Of a stretch of DNA of 64,000 nucleotides, positions 43,390 to 54,088 are shown one piece after another. The stretch's first letter is position 1, and every line of letters begins with the position of its first letter. The notes under the pieces are model-generated. The model searched no databases, was not told where the DNA came from, and saw only the letters and a program-made list of their open reading frames with translations. Source of the DNA: Ceratobasidium sp. AG-K. Taxonomy: Eukaryota; Basidiomycota; Agaricomycetes; Cantharellales; Ceratobasidiaceae. Both the position numbers and the translations under genes were made by a program. The stretch lies in NCBI GenBank assembly GCA_037039685.1, contig JAWNGF010000005.1, positions 1,488,001-1,552,000 on the forward strand, read 5' to 3'.

Positions 43390-45383
43390 TTAGAGGGAGA
43401 CCCCTTCTTTTCCCGAATCTTCTGTAATTGTTGCCTCCCTTCCTTTAATGCTAGGTTCCGTTGTAATCCATTCCTTGGACAGGCATTTGAATGAACGGTG
43501 TCCTTCTTGTCCGCACTTTAGGCAGTGGTTGGTTGCTATCCTTGCTTTGTAAACTTCGTCGGGTAGCCGCTTTGTAGAGGATTGTCCGCTGGCGGTTGCT
43601 TGAGGTGTCCTTTTTCCTGTAGAGGTCTTGATTTGTTGCAATTTCTGGTCAATAGAGATTGCGATAGAGATCCACCAGTCCAGTGACAGCTCCCGCTCCG
43701 TTCCGTCCTCGTTAATAAGGGTCAATTCGAATCGAGCTAGTTCGGTCTTTACTTCAGGCTTCAGTCCTTCCTTGAATTGGTTGATCAGTGCTTCCTGTCC
43801 CCAGTTGACGTTGACCAATAAGTAACGGAATTCAGAAGCATAGTTTGCTACCGAATTGTTCTGCTTGCATTTCCTGATATCGATTTCGGCCTTTGCCTTT
43901 TTGTTGGGGTTGCTAAATTGTTCCATGAAGTGGGTTTTGAAGTTTTCCCATGAGGCTAGGTTTTCAATATTTTCTCCTTGGTTTAGTGATCGGAGCAGTA
44001 CTTGTGCCCAATGGGTGGCCGCTTTGTTTTCTGATTTGAAGTTGGCAAGTGCTTTGCGGATACGTTCTTCGTGTGAGTTATATTGATCGCCTAGTCGGAT
44101 GAAATAACTTTCCATTTGAGTGATGAACATTTCAGCGCCTTCTCCCTTTTTTCCGTCAAAGGAATCTGGGCGTGTAACTTTAGGGCAAAGTATTCTTCCG
44201 CTGGCGCTGGTCAACCGTTGAAGCCTTTGTTCTAGATCCTCGATCCTGGTTGATTCTGCTTCTGGATGTGGTGGGGAATTTGACCGTCTAGAAAGATGCT
44301 CAGCATGTAGGGAAGCTTCGTCCATTTCTTCCCGAAGGTTGTTGATGGTTTCTTGTATTGTTGTGACTTTTGTAGCAGTAGCGTTTCCCTCTTGTCGTAG
44401 GTTTTCTAGCCCTTGAGTCACTGCTTTGTTCCATTCAAATTGCCCTTCCCTAGTGGTATTGAGTTCCTTGTGGATATTGTTTACTAGTCCTTGTGTGTTT
44501 GTGACCTCATTTCGTAGTCTGGTTACATCTTGCCCTACTAGGAAGGTATTATGTTCGCTATTTCTCCAGGCATTGAGGATATCTGTGAGTGTTCCTTGTA
44601 GGGTGTTGATGGAATCGTTGAAGATTTGTTGGTTATTTGCTAAGACCTGAGTGGATTGTTCTAACCCGTTGAGTCTTCTATCAATTGTTATCCTCATGCC
44701 ATCAATAATCCTTAAGAGCGCGTTGTGTCTTCCAAGGTGAAGATTGTCAAGGTTGTCCAAGTTGTAATCATGGTTCTACTGCTGGAGCTAGAACTTGAGC
44801 TGGGAATTCTAGGGACGTCTTGTTCTTCAGTTGCTGTTGGTTGCTGGGAATATCCTTGCGGTACATATGGCGGTGCAGGGTTGACTGGTGTCACGGCTTG
44901 AGAGCTTATTTGGATCGGCCCGACATTGGTTATGGTTCCTGTGATCTGTGGGACTTGAGCGGCATGGGAAATGTGTGGTGTGGGAGGTGGTCTGATAGGC
45001 ACAAGGGATACGCCTCCATGAGCTTCGGGTTGGGGAGAAAAATACTGTCCTCTGGATCCCAAAGACCATAGTGGGCGCGAGGGTCCTGGGCTTGCATTTG
45101 AAATTGGGATTCGGATTGCGACCGGTGTGGGGTCCTCAGTCATATCCCCTGGTTCCCTAGTAACCATGGTAGGTTCTTCCTGAACGACTGAGATGTTCTC
45201 AGTGTTGAATGTCCCTGGCATAGAAGCCTGGCTCTGTGGGTGAGACCTTGCTGGTCCTCCCGCTCGTGCTTGTGCAATATCTTGTTTGTTGAGGGAACTT
45301 GTAGGTCTCAACACTCTACTAGGTCCTCTTCTTATTGATATTGGTGTTGCGAGGCGTGACCCTGTGTCCTCTTGAATGGACAT
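43390..45383 (-). pseudogene. C2 gag, one frameshift
   Basis: It starts MSIQEDTGSRL at 45383. The frame changes near 44760, just after the serine run, by loss of one base (MITTWTTL where C1 reads MINNLDVLDD), and then stays open to 43390. It has the capsid-like domain, an intact CCHC knuckle (CLKCGQEGHRSFKC) and the heptamer G-GGA-AAA at 43408-43414. It keeps CGA at the position of the C1 nonsense codon. Confidence 0.9.
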
Positions 45384-45405
45384 GTTTGTTAAGCTTGTTT
45401 TGTAA

Positions 45406-45864
45406 TGTTGTAAGCTTCTTCTTGGTGGCTATGAGAGGAGCCGCGATGGAGAGTGGACGGCACTAAGACCTAAGTGACCTCTTGAACCGCAACACACTTA
45501 AGTGTCTGTAGGCTCTTGAGGGTAGGGGTGGTTCTAAGTGTCACTCAAAGGGAATGTTTTGACGAGACAAAACAAGCTGGGTTTACCAGGCTTGTTGGTC
45601 CTCTATATATATATCAAAAAAGGGCCGAGTCATACAAGGCGCAGCCACACGAGTCAAACAAGAAAGCCAGTCAGGAGTGTCCGTGTGAGTCATGCTGTAT
45701 AAACAGACATGACTCGTACAAAGCACAGCCGCGTTACACAATGTAACAGAATAACCACAAGAAGGTGGCAACGCGGCAAACGGAAACGGGGAACGTAACA
45801 CAAAGAGGGAAGACAGGCGGGCGCAACAGCGGGCGAGTCCAATGGAGTGAGCTAGCTCACGACA
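45406..45864 (-). repeat. C2 5' LTR
   Basis: 459 bp, plus-strand TGTTGTAAGCTTC...GCTCACGACA, followed by TSD AACAC. The PBS next to it (AGCTTGTTTTGT, plus strand, about 45392-45403) has the family C self-priming form. Confidence 0.96.
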
Positions 45865-45869
45865 AACAC

Positions 45870-46960
45870 TGTTGGAAGCTACATGGTACCCCGGAAACAG
45901 TCATGTCAGATTGAGGCCCCACCTTTGCATCAAGGTTCATGAGAGAACTCTATCAGGCCTTGAAGATTAGACCCAGACTCTCTACCACTTATCACCCTGA
46001 GACGGATGGCCAGACAGAACAAATCAACCAAATGGTAGAGGCCTTTCTGCGGACCTACATATCCGTTAGACAGCATGATTGGGCTTCTTTGCTTCCCTTT
46101 GCCAAATTTGTGTATAACGATTCCTTCCACTCTAGCATTGGCAGGACCCCTTTCTTTGCCAACTTGGCTTGTCACCCCTCCATTGATGGCACACCATTAG
46201 AAGACGGTTCAGTTCCAGAAGCCTTGGCTCATGCCCAGCGCATCCACAACAACCTGGAAGAAGCCAAAGCAAGCCTGACCCTGAGTAAAGAATGGGACAA
46301 GGAATATGCAGACCAACAGCGCCTAGAGGATCCCTTCATCATTGGGGACAAAGTTTGGCTTAGTCATGATCACATCTCTTTGAATTGACCATCAATCAAA
46401 CTTTCTCACAAGCGTCTGGGCCCTTTCACAATCTTGGAAGCAGTTGGAAGGAATGCGTACAAACTGGAACTTCCACCATCCATGACCATGCATCCGGTAG
46501 TCAACGTATCCTGCCTTGCAAAGTATGAATAAGATGAGATTGAGGGACACGTTATTGAACCACCACCACCCATTGAGACCCCTGAGGGTGAGGAAGAATA
46601 TGAAGTTGAACAGATCCTGTCCTCCAAGGTGGAAAGAGGAATCGTCAAGTACTACATCAAGTGGAAGGGCTACATGTCAGAACACAATTCCTGAGAACCG
46701 GTGGAGAACCCTGGCAACGCATCAGAACTCATTAGCAAGTTCCACAGGGAACATCCAGAAGCCATCAAGAAAGTCCCCAAGGTTACAAGGAAGCGTTGCC
46801 ATGAGGAAACAAAGGACGATTCAGCCGCCAAAGAAAAGGAAGAACGGCCCATTTGGCGTTCCAAATGTATTAAAGAAGCGGCAGGAATCCAAGCTCCCCA
46901 CCAAAAAGTTTTTACTTTTCTCTCCTGTGCGCTTAACACATCCACCCCTTGTACTCACAC
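45870..46960 (+). pseudogene. F2 pol, second part (integrase core, chromodomain)
   Basis: It resumes at WKLHGTPETV. Integrase motifs TDGQTEQINQ, SIGRTPFFAN and GDKVWLSHDH, then VEQILSSKVERG and chromodomain YYIKWKGYMSEHNS. Four stops: SD-stop-GPT (TGA 45912-45914, likely CGA), LN-stop-PSI (likely CGA), KYE-stop-DE and NS-stop-EP (likely TGG). The pol frame then stays open for more than 300 nt over ORF3. Confidence 0.88.
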
Positions 46961-46969
46961 TCCTGCACT

Positions 46970-47431
46970 ATGCCTGGCCCCCGCCAATCCACCAAGTCGT
47001 TCATGGTCCACGTCTATGACAATCTCTATACCTGCTCCGCGTCCTTCAAGCAGACGCTTGAACCCACCTGCGATGAGGGCTGTTATTGGCACTCAGGCCT
47101 CCAACAGGCCTTCTACTTCATTGTCTCTGGCCACTATTGGTCAGCTTGTGCCCCCCGCTCCTTTGTGGGCAAACCCCTTGTGCGCTGGCGCAACTGGATT
47201 GCCCTTGATGCCCAAGACATCCACAATGCAGTCCGCATCATGGACGCCTTGCACAAGGCCCGTCTTGGCCACCCATTTGAGGTCATTGACCTCACCCAGG
47301 ACGACAAATGTGCCGACCCCATCATTGACTTGACAGACAAGGAGGATTGCGGTTTGTGGAAGGGAAATGGGACGGCTGAGGACCCATTTGTGTTGGATGA
47401 CAGGGCGGAGTTTGTGCTCCTTGTGGTCTGA
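46970..47431 (+). pseudogene. F2 third ORF (ORF3), 3' end replaced
   Basis: Open 153-codon frame starting MPGPRQSTKSFMVHV, in the -1 frame relative to pol. Shared with F1 and F3: YxNLYTCSASFKxxLE, YWHSGLQQAFYFIV, RSFVGKPLVxWxNWIA, DIHNAxxIMD, then two SUMO-interaction-like motifs, FEVIDLTQDD and PIIDLTDKED (about 47278-47345), and EDPFVLDD. The product is unrecognised; it is small, with no membrane span. The last codons (LLVV) and the stop come from C4 pol sequence after about 47413. Kin end EEFVLVN or EEFVLVSCQ. Confidence 0.78.
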
Positions 47432-49285
47432 TTGCCTAGACAAAAGGTCCGGTTTAGATGAAAGGATACCAGGGCAGTATATGATATCAAAGTTGTAGGA
47501 AGCCAGTAGTTGATGCCATCTTGCGTGCCGGCGGTTGAACGTTCTTGCCTCTTTCCAGAACTGTAGGTTCCTATGATCACTGTAGATAGTGATAGGATCC
47601 TTTGTTCCCTCAAGGTATAGCCTGCAATGTGTCAATGATTCTATGATTGCCATAAGTTCTTTGTCATGGACATCATAGTTGAGTTGGGCCTTGTTGAAGG
47701 ATTTTGACAGGAACACTATAGGGTGTAGGTAGCCATTGTCTTGCCTTTGAGACAGAATTGCCCCCATTGCCACTCCACTTGCATTGGTTTCCAGGAAGAA
47801 AGGTTTGTCAGGATTAGGGTGGCATAGTGTGGGTTCTGTGCTAATTTCTGCTTTCAAGGCATCAAAAGCTTCCTGTTGATCCTTCTCCCATTCCCATTTG
47901 TTGTTCTTTCTTGTCAGGGTTGTCAAGGGCTTTGCTAATTGGCTGAAATTTGGTACAAATCTTTGGTAAAAGTTTGCAAATCCTAGGAATGCTTGAACCT
48001 GTTTGACCATTTTAGGTTCTTTCCATTCCTTTATTGCCTTGATCTTTTCTTTGTCCATTGAGATGCCTAAATGACTGATTCCAAGTCCGGTGTATGTTAG
48101 CTTGGTGACAAAGAATTCGCATTTTGGGAGTTTTGCAAAAAAGTTTTCATCCAGTAAGATCTTCAACACCTTCCTGACATCCACAGTATGTTGACTTCTG
48201 TCCTTAGAGAAGACCAGGATGTCGTCAATGTATACCATGACACATATATTGATAAGGTTGTGGAAGATGTGGTTCATGTATCTTTGGAATATGGCGGGTG
48301 CGATTTTTAGTCCAAATGGCATGACAACGTATTTGAACAGGCCTTCCTTGGTTCTGAAGGCTGTCTTCCATTTGTCCCCTTCCCTGATTCTGATGTTGTT
48401 GAACCCCATCTGCAGATCAATCTTGGAGAAAATCTTTGCATCCTTGATTTTGTCCAAAAGATCTTCCATTAAGGGCATTTGGAATCTGTTATCTTTTGTA
48501 ATGGTGTTTACTCCTCTGAGATCTTGGACAAGCCATAACTGGCATACTGCTTCTGGGTTTTTTGGATCAATAGGCTTTTTAACAAAGAAACAAGGTGAAG
48601 CAATGGGTGATTTGCTAGGTTGGATTTTCCCGGCTGCTATTTCCTTGTCCAGGTATTCCCTTAGTGCAATTGATTTGGCTGGCAAGAGTGGGATTGGTCT
48701 GGCCAGTTTTGGAAGTTCAGCCCCTTCCTTGAAGTCAATAGCACAGTCATATGGACAATGGTCCGGAATCCTCTTGAATTTTTCCTTGCTGAACATGTCA
48801 GCAAATTCCTTGAATTCCTCTGGTAGGTCATCTATTGAGGCCATTCTTGCCTGTATGGGTTCTGGTTGCCATGATATGTGCTTTGTTCTCCAGCAATAAC
48901 GGGATTTGCTTTTTCTAACCATTCTAGACCTAGGATGAGCCTGGTTTCCCCAGTAGGCATAGCAAAGAAGACTTGTTCAAAGGTTCTTCCTTCTACATCC
49001 AGTTTTAGCTTGACCTTAAAATGTATTTGGTGCAAGAGCTCCTTTCCCTGGATGCCAATTACTCTCTGCAGAGTAGAAAGTTCAATGAGTGAGAATTTGT
49101 TGCAACAAGCCCAGGAGATGTCTATGAAGTTTTTTGATGCTCCCAAATTGACAAGGGTAGGGAATGGTTCTGTGATTCCAGTAATGCTTGTGTAGACAAT
49201 GGTTGATTTGTTTGTTGCTCTGAAGTACATTGTTTCCACTGCCAGTTCTTTGGTCTCTCCACACACAGTTAGAGGGAGACCCCTT
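47414..49285 (-). pseudogene. C4 pol, second piece (RNase H to protease)
   Basis: Minus-strand pol from the end of RNase H (LLSRQSDHKE) through RT (LVQDLRGVNTI; YIDD GAC-GAC at 48221-48226) to the protease. RNase H reads ETNASG and the protease NLGASKNF, so both catalytic Asp residues are lost. A frame change near 48890 separates protease from RT. The -1 frame is open back to the gag end (KRRGLPLTVCGE). Its first 1.27 kb repeats 32290-33544. Confidence 0.88.
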
Positions 49286-51712
49286 CTTTTCCTGATTCCT
49301 CTATGATTGTTGCCTCTCTTCCTTTTACATTGGGTTTGGTTGTTATCCGCTCCTTGGACAAGCATTTGAGTGAACGGTGGTCTTCTTGTCTGCACTTCAG
49401 GCGTTGGTTTGACAATATCCTTGCTTTGTATACTTCATCTGGTAATTGTTTTGTAGAGGTTTGTCCACTAGTGGTTGCTTGAGGTGTCTTCTTCCCAGTA
49501 GAGGCCTTGATCTGTTGCAATTTCTGATCAATGGAAATTGCAAGAGTGATCCATTTATTAAGGTTAAGCCGCCTTTTGGTTCTGTCCTTGTTGATAAGGG
49601 AGAGTTCAAATCAAGCCAACTCAGTTTTGATTTCCGGCTTGAGTCCTTCCTTGAATTGGTTGATAAGGGCTTCTTCCCCCCAATTTACATTGACCATGTG
49701 AAAGCGGAATTCTGTTGCGTAATTTGCTCTTGAGTTGACCTGCTTGCTTTCTTTGGATATTGGCTTCTGCCTTGGCCTTCTTGTTAGTGTCGCTAAATTG
49801 TTCCATGAAGTGTGTTTTGAACGCTTCCCATGACATTAGGTTTTGGTCTGGAATTCTGTTGTTCATAGATCTGAGTAACACTTGTGCTCAGTGTGCAGCG
49901 GACCTGTTATCTGATTTGAAATTCGCTAATGCTTCTCTGATTAGTTCTTGTCCCAAGTTCTATTGGTTGCCCAACCTGACGAAGTAGCTTTCCATCTGGG
50001 TGATGAACATTTCTGCTCCTTCTCCTTTCTTCCCGTCAAAAGCTTCTGGTCTAGTTACTTTTGGTTGCCTAGTTTCCCTTCTGTTATTGGGATTTTCTGT
50101 GAGTTGATGCAACCTTTGTTCCAGTTTGTCAATTCTGGTGGATTCTGCTTCAGGGTGGGGAGGTGATACAGCATGTAGGGATGCTTCATCCATCTGTTTG
50201 CACATGTTGTTGATGGCCTCTTGTATGGTGTTGATTTGTTCAATTGCAATCCTTCTGTCTCCCCTAAGTTCTTCTAGTCCTTGGGTGACTGCTTCATTCC
50301 ATGCTAACTGTCCCTGCCTCGTGGTGTTAAGATCTTCCTGCACATTATTCACTAGTCCTTGTGTGTTTGTGACTTTGTTTCTTAGGCGGATTATGTCTTC
50401 TCCAACTAGGCAGCTGTTGTGTTCACTGTTTTGTGTGGCATTAAGGATGTCTGTGAGGGTTCCTTGAAGGGTGTTGATGGAATCGTTGAAGATTTGTTGG
50501 TTGTTAGCCAATACTTGAGTGGATTGTTCTAAACCATTGAGTCTTCTATTGGTTGTTATTCTCATTCCTCAATAACCCTCAAGTGTGCATTGTGTCTTCC
50601 AAGGTGAAGATTGTTGAGGTCATCAAGATTGCTAATCATGGTTCTACTGCTGGAACTAGAACTTGAGCTGGGAATCACAGGGGTGCCTTGTCCTTCAGTT
50701 GCTGTTGTTTGCTGAGAATACCCTTGTGGTACATATGGCGGTGCTGGGTTAACTGGTGTCATGGCCTGAGAGCTTATTGGGACTGGGCTGGCATTTGTAA
50801 TAGTTCCCCCAATCTGGGGCACTTGGGGAGCAATGGAAATGTGTGGCATGGGTGGGGGTCTGATAGGAACAAGAGATATGCCCCCATGAGCTTTGGGTTG
50901 GGGGGAACAAAACTGTCTTCTGGATCCTATAGGCCATAGTGGTTGTGAGGGGCCTGGACTTGCGTTAGAGATTGGGATTCAAATTGTGACTGGTGTGGGA
51001 TTGTCAGTAATATCCCCTGGTTCCCTAGCACCAATGGTAGGTTCTTCTTGAATGATGTTGTGAGCCAGCTCACTCCATCGGACTCGCCTATTGTCTCGCC
51101 CGCCTGTTTCCTTCTTTTCTGTTGTGTTTCCGTTTCCGTTCGCCGTGTTGCCACCTTCTTGTGGTTTTTCTGTTACATTGTGTAACGCGGCTGTGCTTTG
51201 TACGAGTCATGTCTGTTCATACAGCATGACTCACATGGACACGCCTGACTGGTTGACTGCGTTGACTCATGTGGCTGCGCCTTGTATGACTCGGCCACTT
51301 TGTGATTATATATAGAGGACCAACAAGCCTGGAAACCCCAGCTTGTTTTGTCTCGTCAAACATCCCCCTTGAGTGACACTTTGAACCACCCCTACCCTCA
51401 AGAGCCTACAGACACTTAAGTGTGTTGCGGTTCAAGAGGTCACTTAGGTCTTAGTGCCGTCCACTCTCCATCACGGCTTGTCTCATAGCCACCAAGAAGA
51501 AGCTTACAACAAATGACTGAAACGTTCTTGGTGTTGAATGTTCCAGGCATAGAAGCTTGGCTTTGTGGGCAAGACCTAGCTGGTCCTCCGGCCCATGCTT
51601 GTGCAATATCTTGTTTGTTGAGGGAACACCTGGGTCTTGCAGCCCTACTTGGTCCTCTCCTTGTTGATAATGGTGTTGAGAGGCGTGATTCCGTGTCCTC
51701 CTGAATGGACAT
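49269..51712 (-). pseudogene. C4 gag, heavily decayed, with solo LTR
   Basis: Start MSIQEDTESRL at 51712 and end KEGVSL at 49269. The N-terminus is split by a solo LTR-C (51056-51511). Several stops and shifts lie between 49521 and 50930. Coiled-coil (LEQSTQVLANNQ) and capsid-like (FITQMESYFVRLGNQ) parts remain. The knuckle is damaged (first Cys to Arg: RLKCRQEDHRSLKC). Confidence 0.87.
51056..51511 (+). repeat. Solo LTR, family C, in C4 gag
   Basis: 456 bp, TGTTGTGAGCCAGC...AAGCTTACAACA, TSD AATGA (51051-51055 and 51512-51516). Sense is plus (ATATATATAGAGG). Confidence 0.95.
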
Positions 51713-51741
51713 GATTGTTTTTTTTTAAGCTTCTTTTGTAA

Positions 51742-52196
51742 TGTTGTAAGCTTCTTCTTGGTGGCTATAAGACAAGCCGCAATGGAGAGTGGACGGCACT
51801 AAGACCTAAGTGACCTCTTGAATTGCACCACACTTAAGTGGCTGTAGACTGTTAAGGGTAGGGGTGGTTCAAAGTGTCACTCAAAGGGGATGTTTGACAA
51901 GACAAAACAAGCTGGGGTTACCAGGCTTGTTGGTCCTCTATATATATTCACAAAAGGGCCAAGTCATACAAAGCGCAGCCACACAAGTCAAGCAAGTCTA
52001 CCAATCAGGAGTGTCCATGTGAGTCATGCTGTATGAACAGACATGACTTGTACAATAGCACAGCCGTGTTACACAATGTAACAGAACAACCACAAGAATG
52101 TGGCAACACAGCACAGGGAATAGAAAGACAATACAAGACAAGTTACAGACGGGGGAGGCAACAGACAAGTCCAATGGAGGGAGCTGGCTCACAACA
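51742..52196 (-). repeat. C4 5' LTR
   Basis: 455 bp, plus-strand TGTTGTAAGCTTC...GCTCACAACA, followed by TSD ACCAT (52197-52201) matching 4470-4474. Confidence 0.95.
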
Positions 52197-52199
52197 ACC

Positions 52200-52676
52200 A
52201 TGTCTGCCTCCACCCTCTCCACCAACAGCTTCATGGTCTGCATCTATAAGGACCTCTACACATGCTCCACCTCCTTCAAGCAGACACTGGAAGCCATTCC
52301 CCCACTCAAGAATGGCCAGTATTGGCACTCCGGGCTGCAATAGGCCTTCTACTTCATCATTGGGACATGCTCATGTCACTGCTGCCCCCCTCGCTCCTTT
52401 GTTGGTCACCCCCTTGTCCAGTGGAACAACTGGATTGCCCACAAGGCCCAGGACATCTACAACGCCTGGGAAATCATGGACGCCTCCAGGTGTTCCAGGC
52501 TGGGTCTCCAAGACCCCTTCCAGGTCATCAACCTCACCAAAGGCCCTGGGTGCAAAGTGCCCATCATCAACTTGACGGATGACAACAAGGAGGACATCTG
52601 GAAAGGTACGCAAACAGTGGAGGACCCGCTTGTGTTGAACAATGAGGAGGAATTTGTTTTGGTTAGCTGCCAATGA
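52200..52676 (+). pseudogene. F3 third ORF (ORF3), one nonsense codon
   Basis: 158-codon frame whose ATG (52200-52202) lies inside the C4 TSD. It reads MSASTLSTNSFMVCIY, then LYTCSTSFKQTLEAIP, YWHSGLQ-stop (TAG 52341-52343 for an expected Gln), AFYFIIG, RSFVGHPLVQWNNWIA, DPFQVINLT, VPIINLTDDNKED (SIM-like) and EEEFVLVSCQ. It provides the natural C-terminus of family F ORF3. A polypurine tract (AGAAGGGGGGGTAG) and the 3' LTR follow. Confidence 0.82.
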
Positions 52677-52724
52677 TCTGTTTTGTCTCTGGTAGAGTGA
52701 TCCCCAGCCTAGAAGGGGGGGTAG

Positions 52725-53172
52725 TGTCACAACCTTTTCTTGTTCTCTTTCCTTGCTTGTCTGTTTGCCTTGTGTTTGGTCTCGTTCTTCTCGCCTGGGC
52801 GCATTTAGTCGCCTTTCTGTAAGCCATGATTGCAGGACATGCCTGCCTGGCAGGTCTTCTCCTTATCCCATTTTCCATGGACTTATCACGTTTCCTTTGT
52901 CTTGTCCTTGCTTCTCTCAGACTCTTGCCTTTTCTTGTTTTGGCTCCCTTTGTTGCCCTCTATTTATTGTACATAGCCACACTAGATAGTATATATACCA
53001 GCAACACAAGTCTTGTCTCTACAAGACTTGTTCTCTTGTTGTTTCCCCCAATCACTTATCACGTGACTCACTCAGGCCTGAGTGCTGCACATTTGACCTT
53101 TGTCATTGTCCCAACCCCCATCCTCACCACCTGTGGAGTCTTGGCCTCCAAGATTTGGCTAGGGTTGTGGCA
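52725..53172 (+). repeat. F3 3' LTR
   Basis: 448 bp, TGTCACAACCTTTTC...AGGGTTGTGGCA, with TATATATA near 52990 and AAGACTTGTTCT about 34 nt below it. The 5' end of F3 is not in the window as an LTR, so its TSD cannot be tested. Confidence 0.92.
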
Positions 53173-53282
53173 CTCCCTGTAAGCTCAAATTGTCAACCAA
53201 ACCTGACCAGTGGTCAGTCAATGTTTATTGCACAATGTTTTGAAGCAATACATGTACATACATGAAAAATTCCCCATCAAAT
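53173..53282. other. Old flanking DNA, nothing recognised
   Basis: About 110 bp between the F3 LTR and the solo LTR-C; no frame or repeat that I recognise. Confidence 0.5.
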
Positions 53283-53738
53283 TGTTGTGAGCCAGCTCCC
53301 TCCATTGTCTCTTCTGTTGTCTTCCCTGCCTGTGTTCCCCCTTGTGTTGTGTTTCTGTTTCTGTTTGCCGTGTTGCCACCTTCTTGTGGTTCTTTCCGTT
53401 ACACTGTGTAACACATCTGTGCTTTGTATGAGTCATGTCTGTTCATACAGCATGACTCACATGGACACTCCTGACTGGCTGTTATGTATGACTCATGTGG
53501 CTGCGCCTTGTATGACTTGACCGCTTTCTGAATATATATAGAGGACCAACAAGCCTGGTAACCCCAGCTTGTTTTGTCTTGTCAAAACATCCCCTTTGAG
53601 TGACACTTTGAACCACCCCTACCCTCAAGAGCCTACAGACACTTAAGTGCGTTGTGGTTCAAGAGGTCACTTAGGTCTCAGTGCCGTTCACTCTCCATTG
53701 CAGCTTGTCTCATAGCCACTAAGAAGAAGCTTACAACA
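53283..53738 (+). repeat. Solo LTR, family C
   Basis: 456 bp, TGTTGTGAGCCAGC...AAGCTTACAACA, TSD CAAAT (53278-53282 and 53739-53743). Sense plus. Confidence 0.95.
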
Positions 53739-53743
53739 CAAAT

Positions 53744-54088
53744 TGACAAATTGTGTTGAACAACCACCATGGTTCTCTCCTACTCTTTTCAGCAACTAAA
53801 AAAATTGATAGTCCTCAATGATCACCCTTCACACAATTGTTCCAGGCACTGTTCAGCTGTTTTATCTTCTACTTACATTGTTCTTAATTCCATTGAATGA
53901 CTCCAGTGCTCCAAAGAAGAGCGCACCCCTCAATGAAAGCTCCTGCAAGACAGCCTCATCCCAAATGCTTGATTTCAGACACAGTGGCAGCAATTATACC
54001 ACAGTAGACAGGATGGGGCTGATATAACTACAAAGGGCCTTAACATCAAATGCTTCTGGTTTCTCATGTCCAGCAGGTTTTGTGAGCC
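53744..54088. other. Unresolved old sequence before the transposase relic
   Basis: No clear gene. The minus strand has a protein-like stretch (LQELSLRGALFFGALESF) followed by GTAAGT, which could be an exon and donor of a decayed gene. The plus strand could hold the lost N-terminus of the transposase. I cannot decide. Confidence 0.3.

Larger units (their letters stand above)
38644..45864 (-). mobile_element. Element C2, family C chromovirus, full length, in F2
   Basis: 7,221-bp minus-strand element with two 459-bp LTRs and TSD AACAC (38639-38643 and 45865-45869). The LTRs differ at about ten sites, all at CpG positions by my comparison. ORF3 is intact; pol has about three stops and gag one frameshift. 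Confidence 0.96.
33545..47413 (+). mobile_element. Element F2, family F chromovirus, 3'-truncated
   Basis: Plus-strand element with a 5' LTR, long leader, gag, pol (split by C2) and ORF3. The 3' LTR is absent: ORF3 passes into C4 pol around 47413. Many stops in the second half of pol. Confidence 0.88.
4475..52196 (-). mobile_element. Element C4, family C chromovirus, split into pieces
   Basis: Both outer ends are LTR-C ends flanked by the same 5 bp, ACCAT (4470-4474 and 52197-52201), inside F3 exactly at the ATG of its ORF3. Pieces: 3' LTR part 4475-4740; pol 31491-33544; a second pol piece 47414-49285 overlapping the first; gag 49269-51712; 5' LTR 51742-52196. The rest is A1 and F2 with their nested guests. 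The segment with the rest of the 3' LTR, ORF3 and the pol end is missing at the 31490/31491 junction. Confidence 0.85.
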
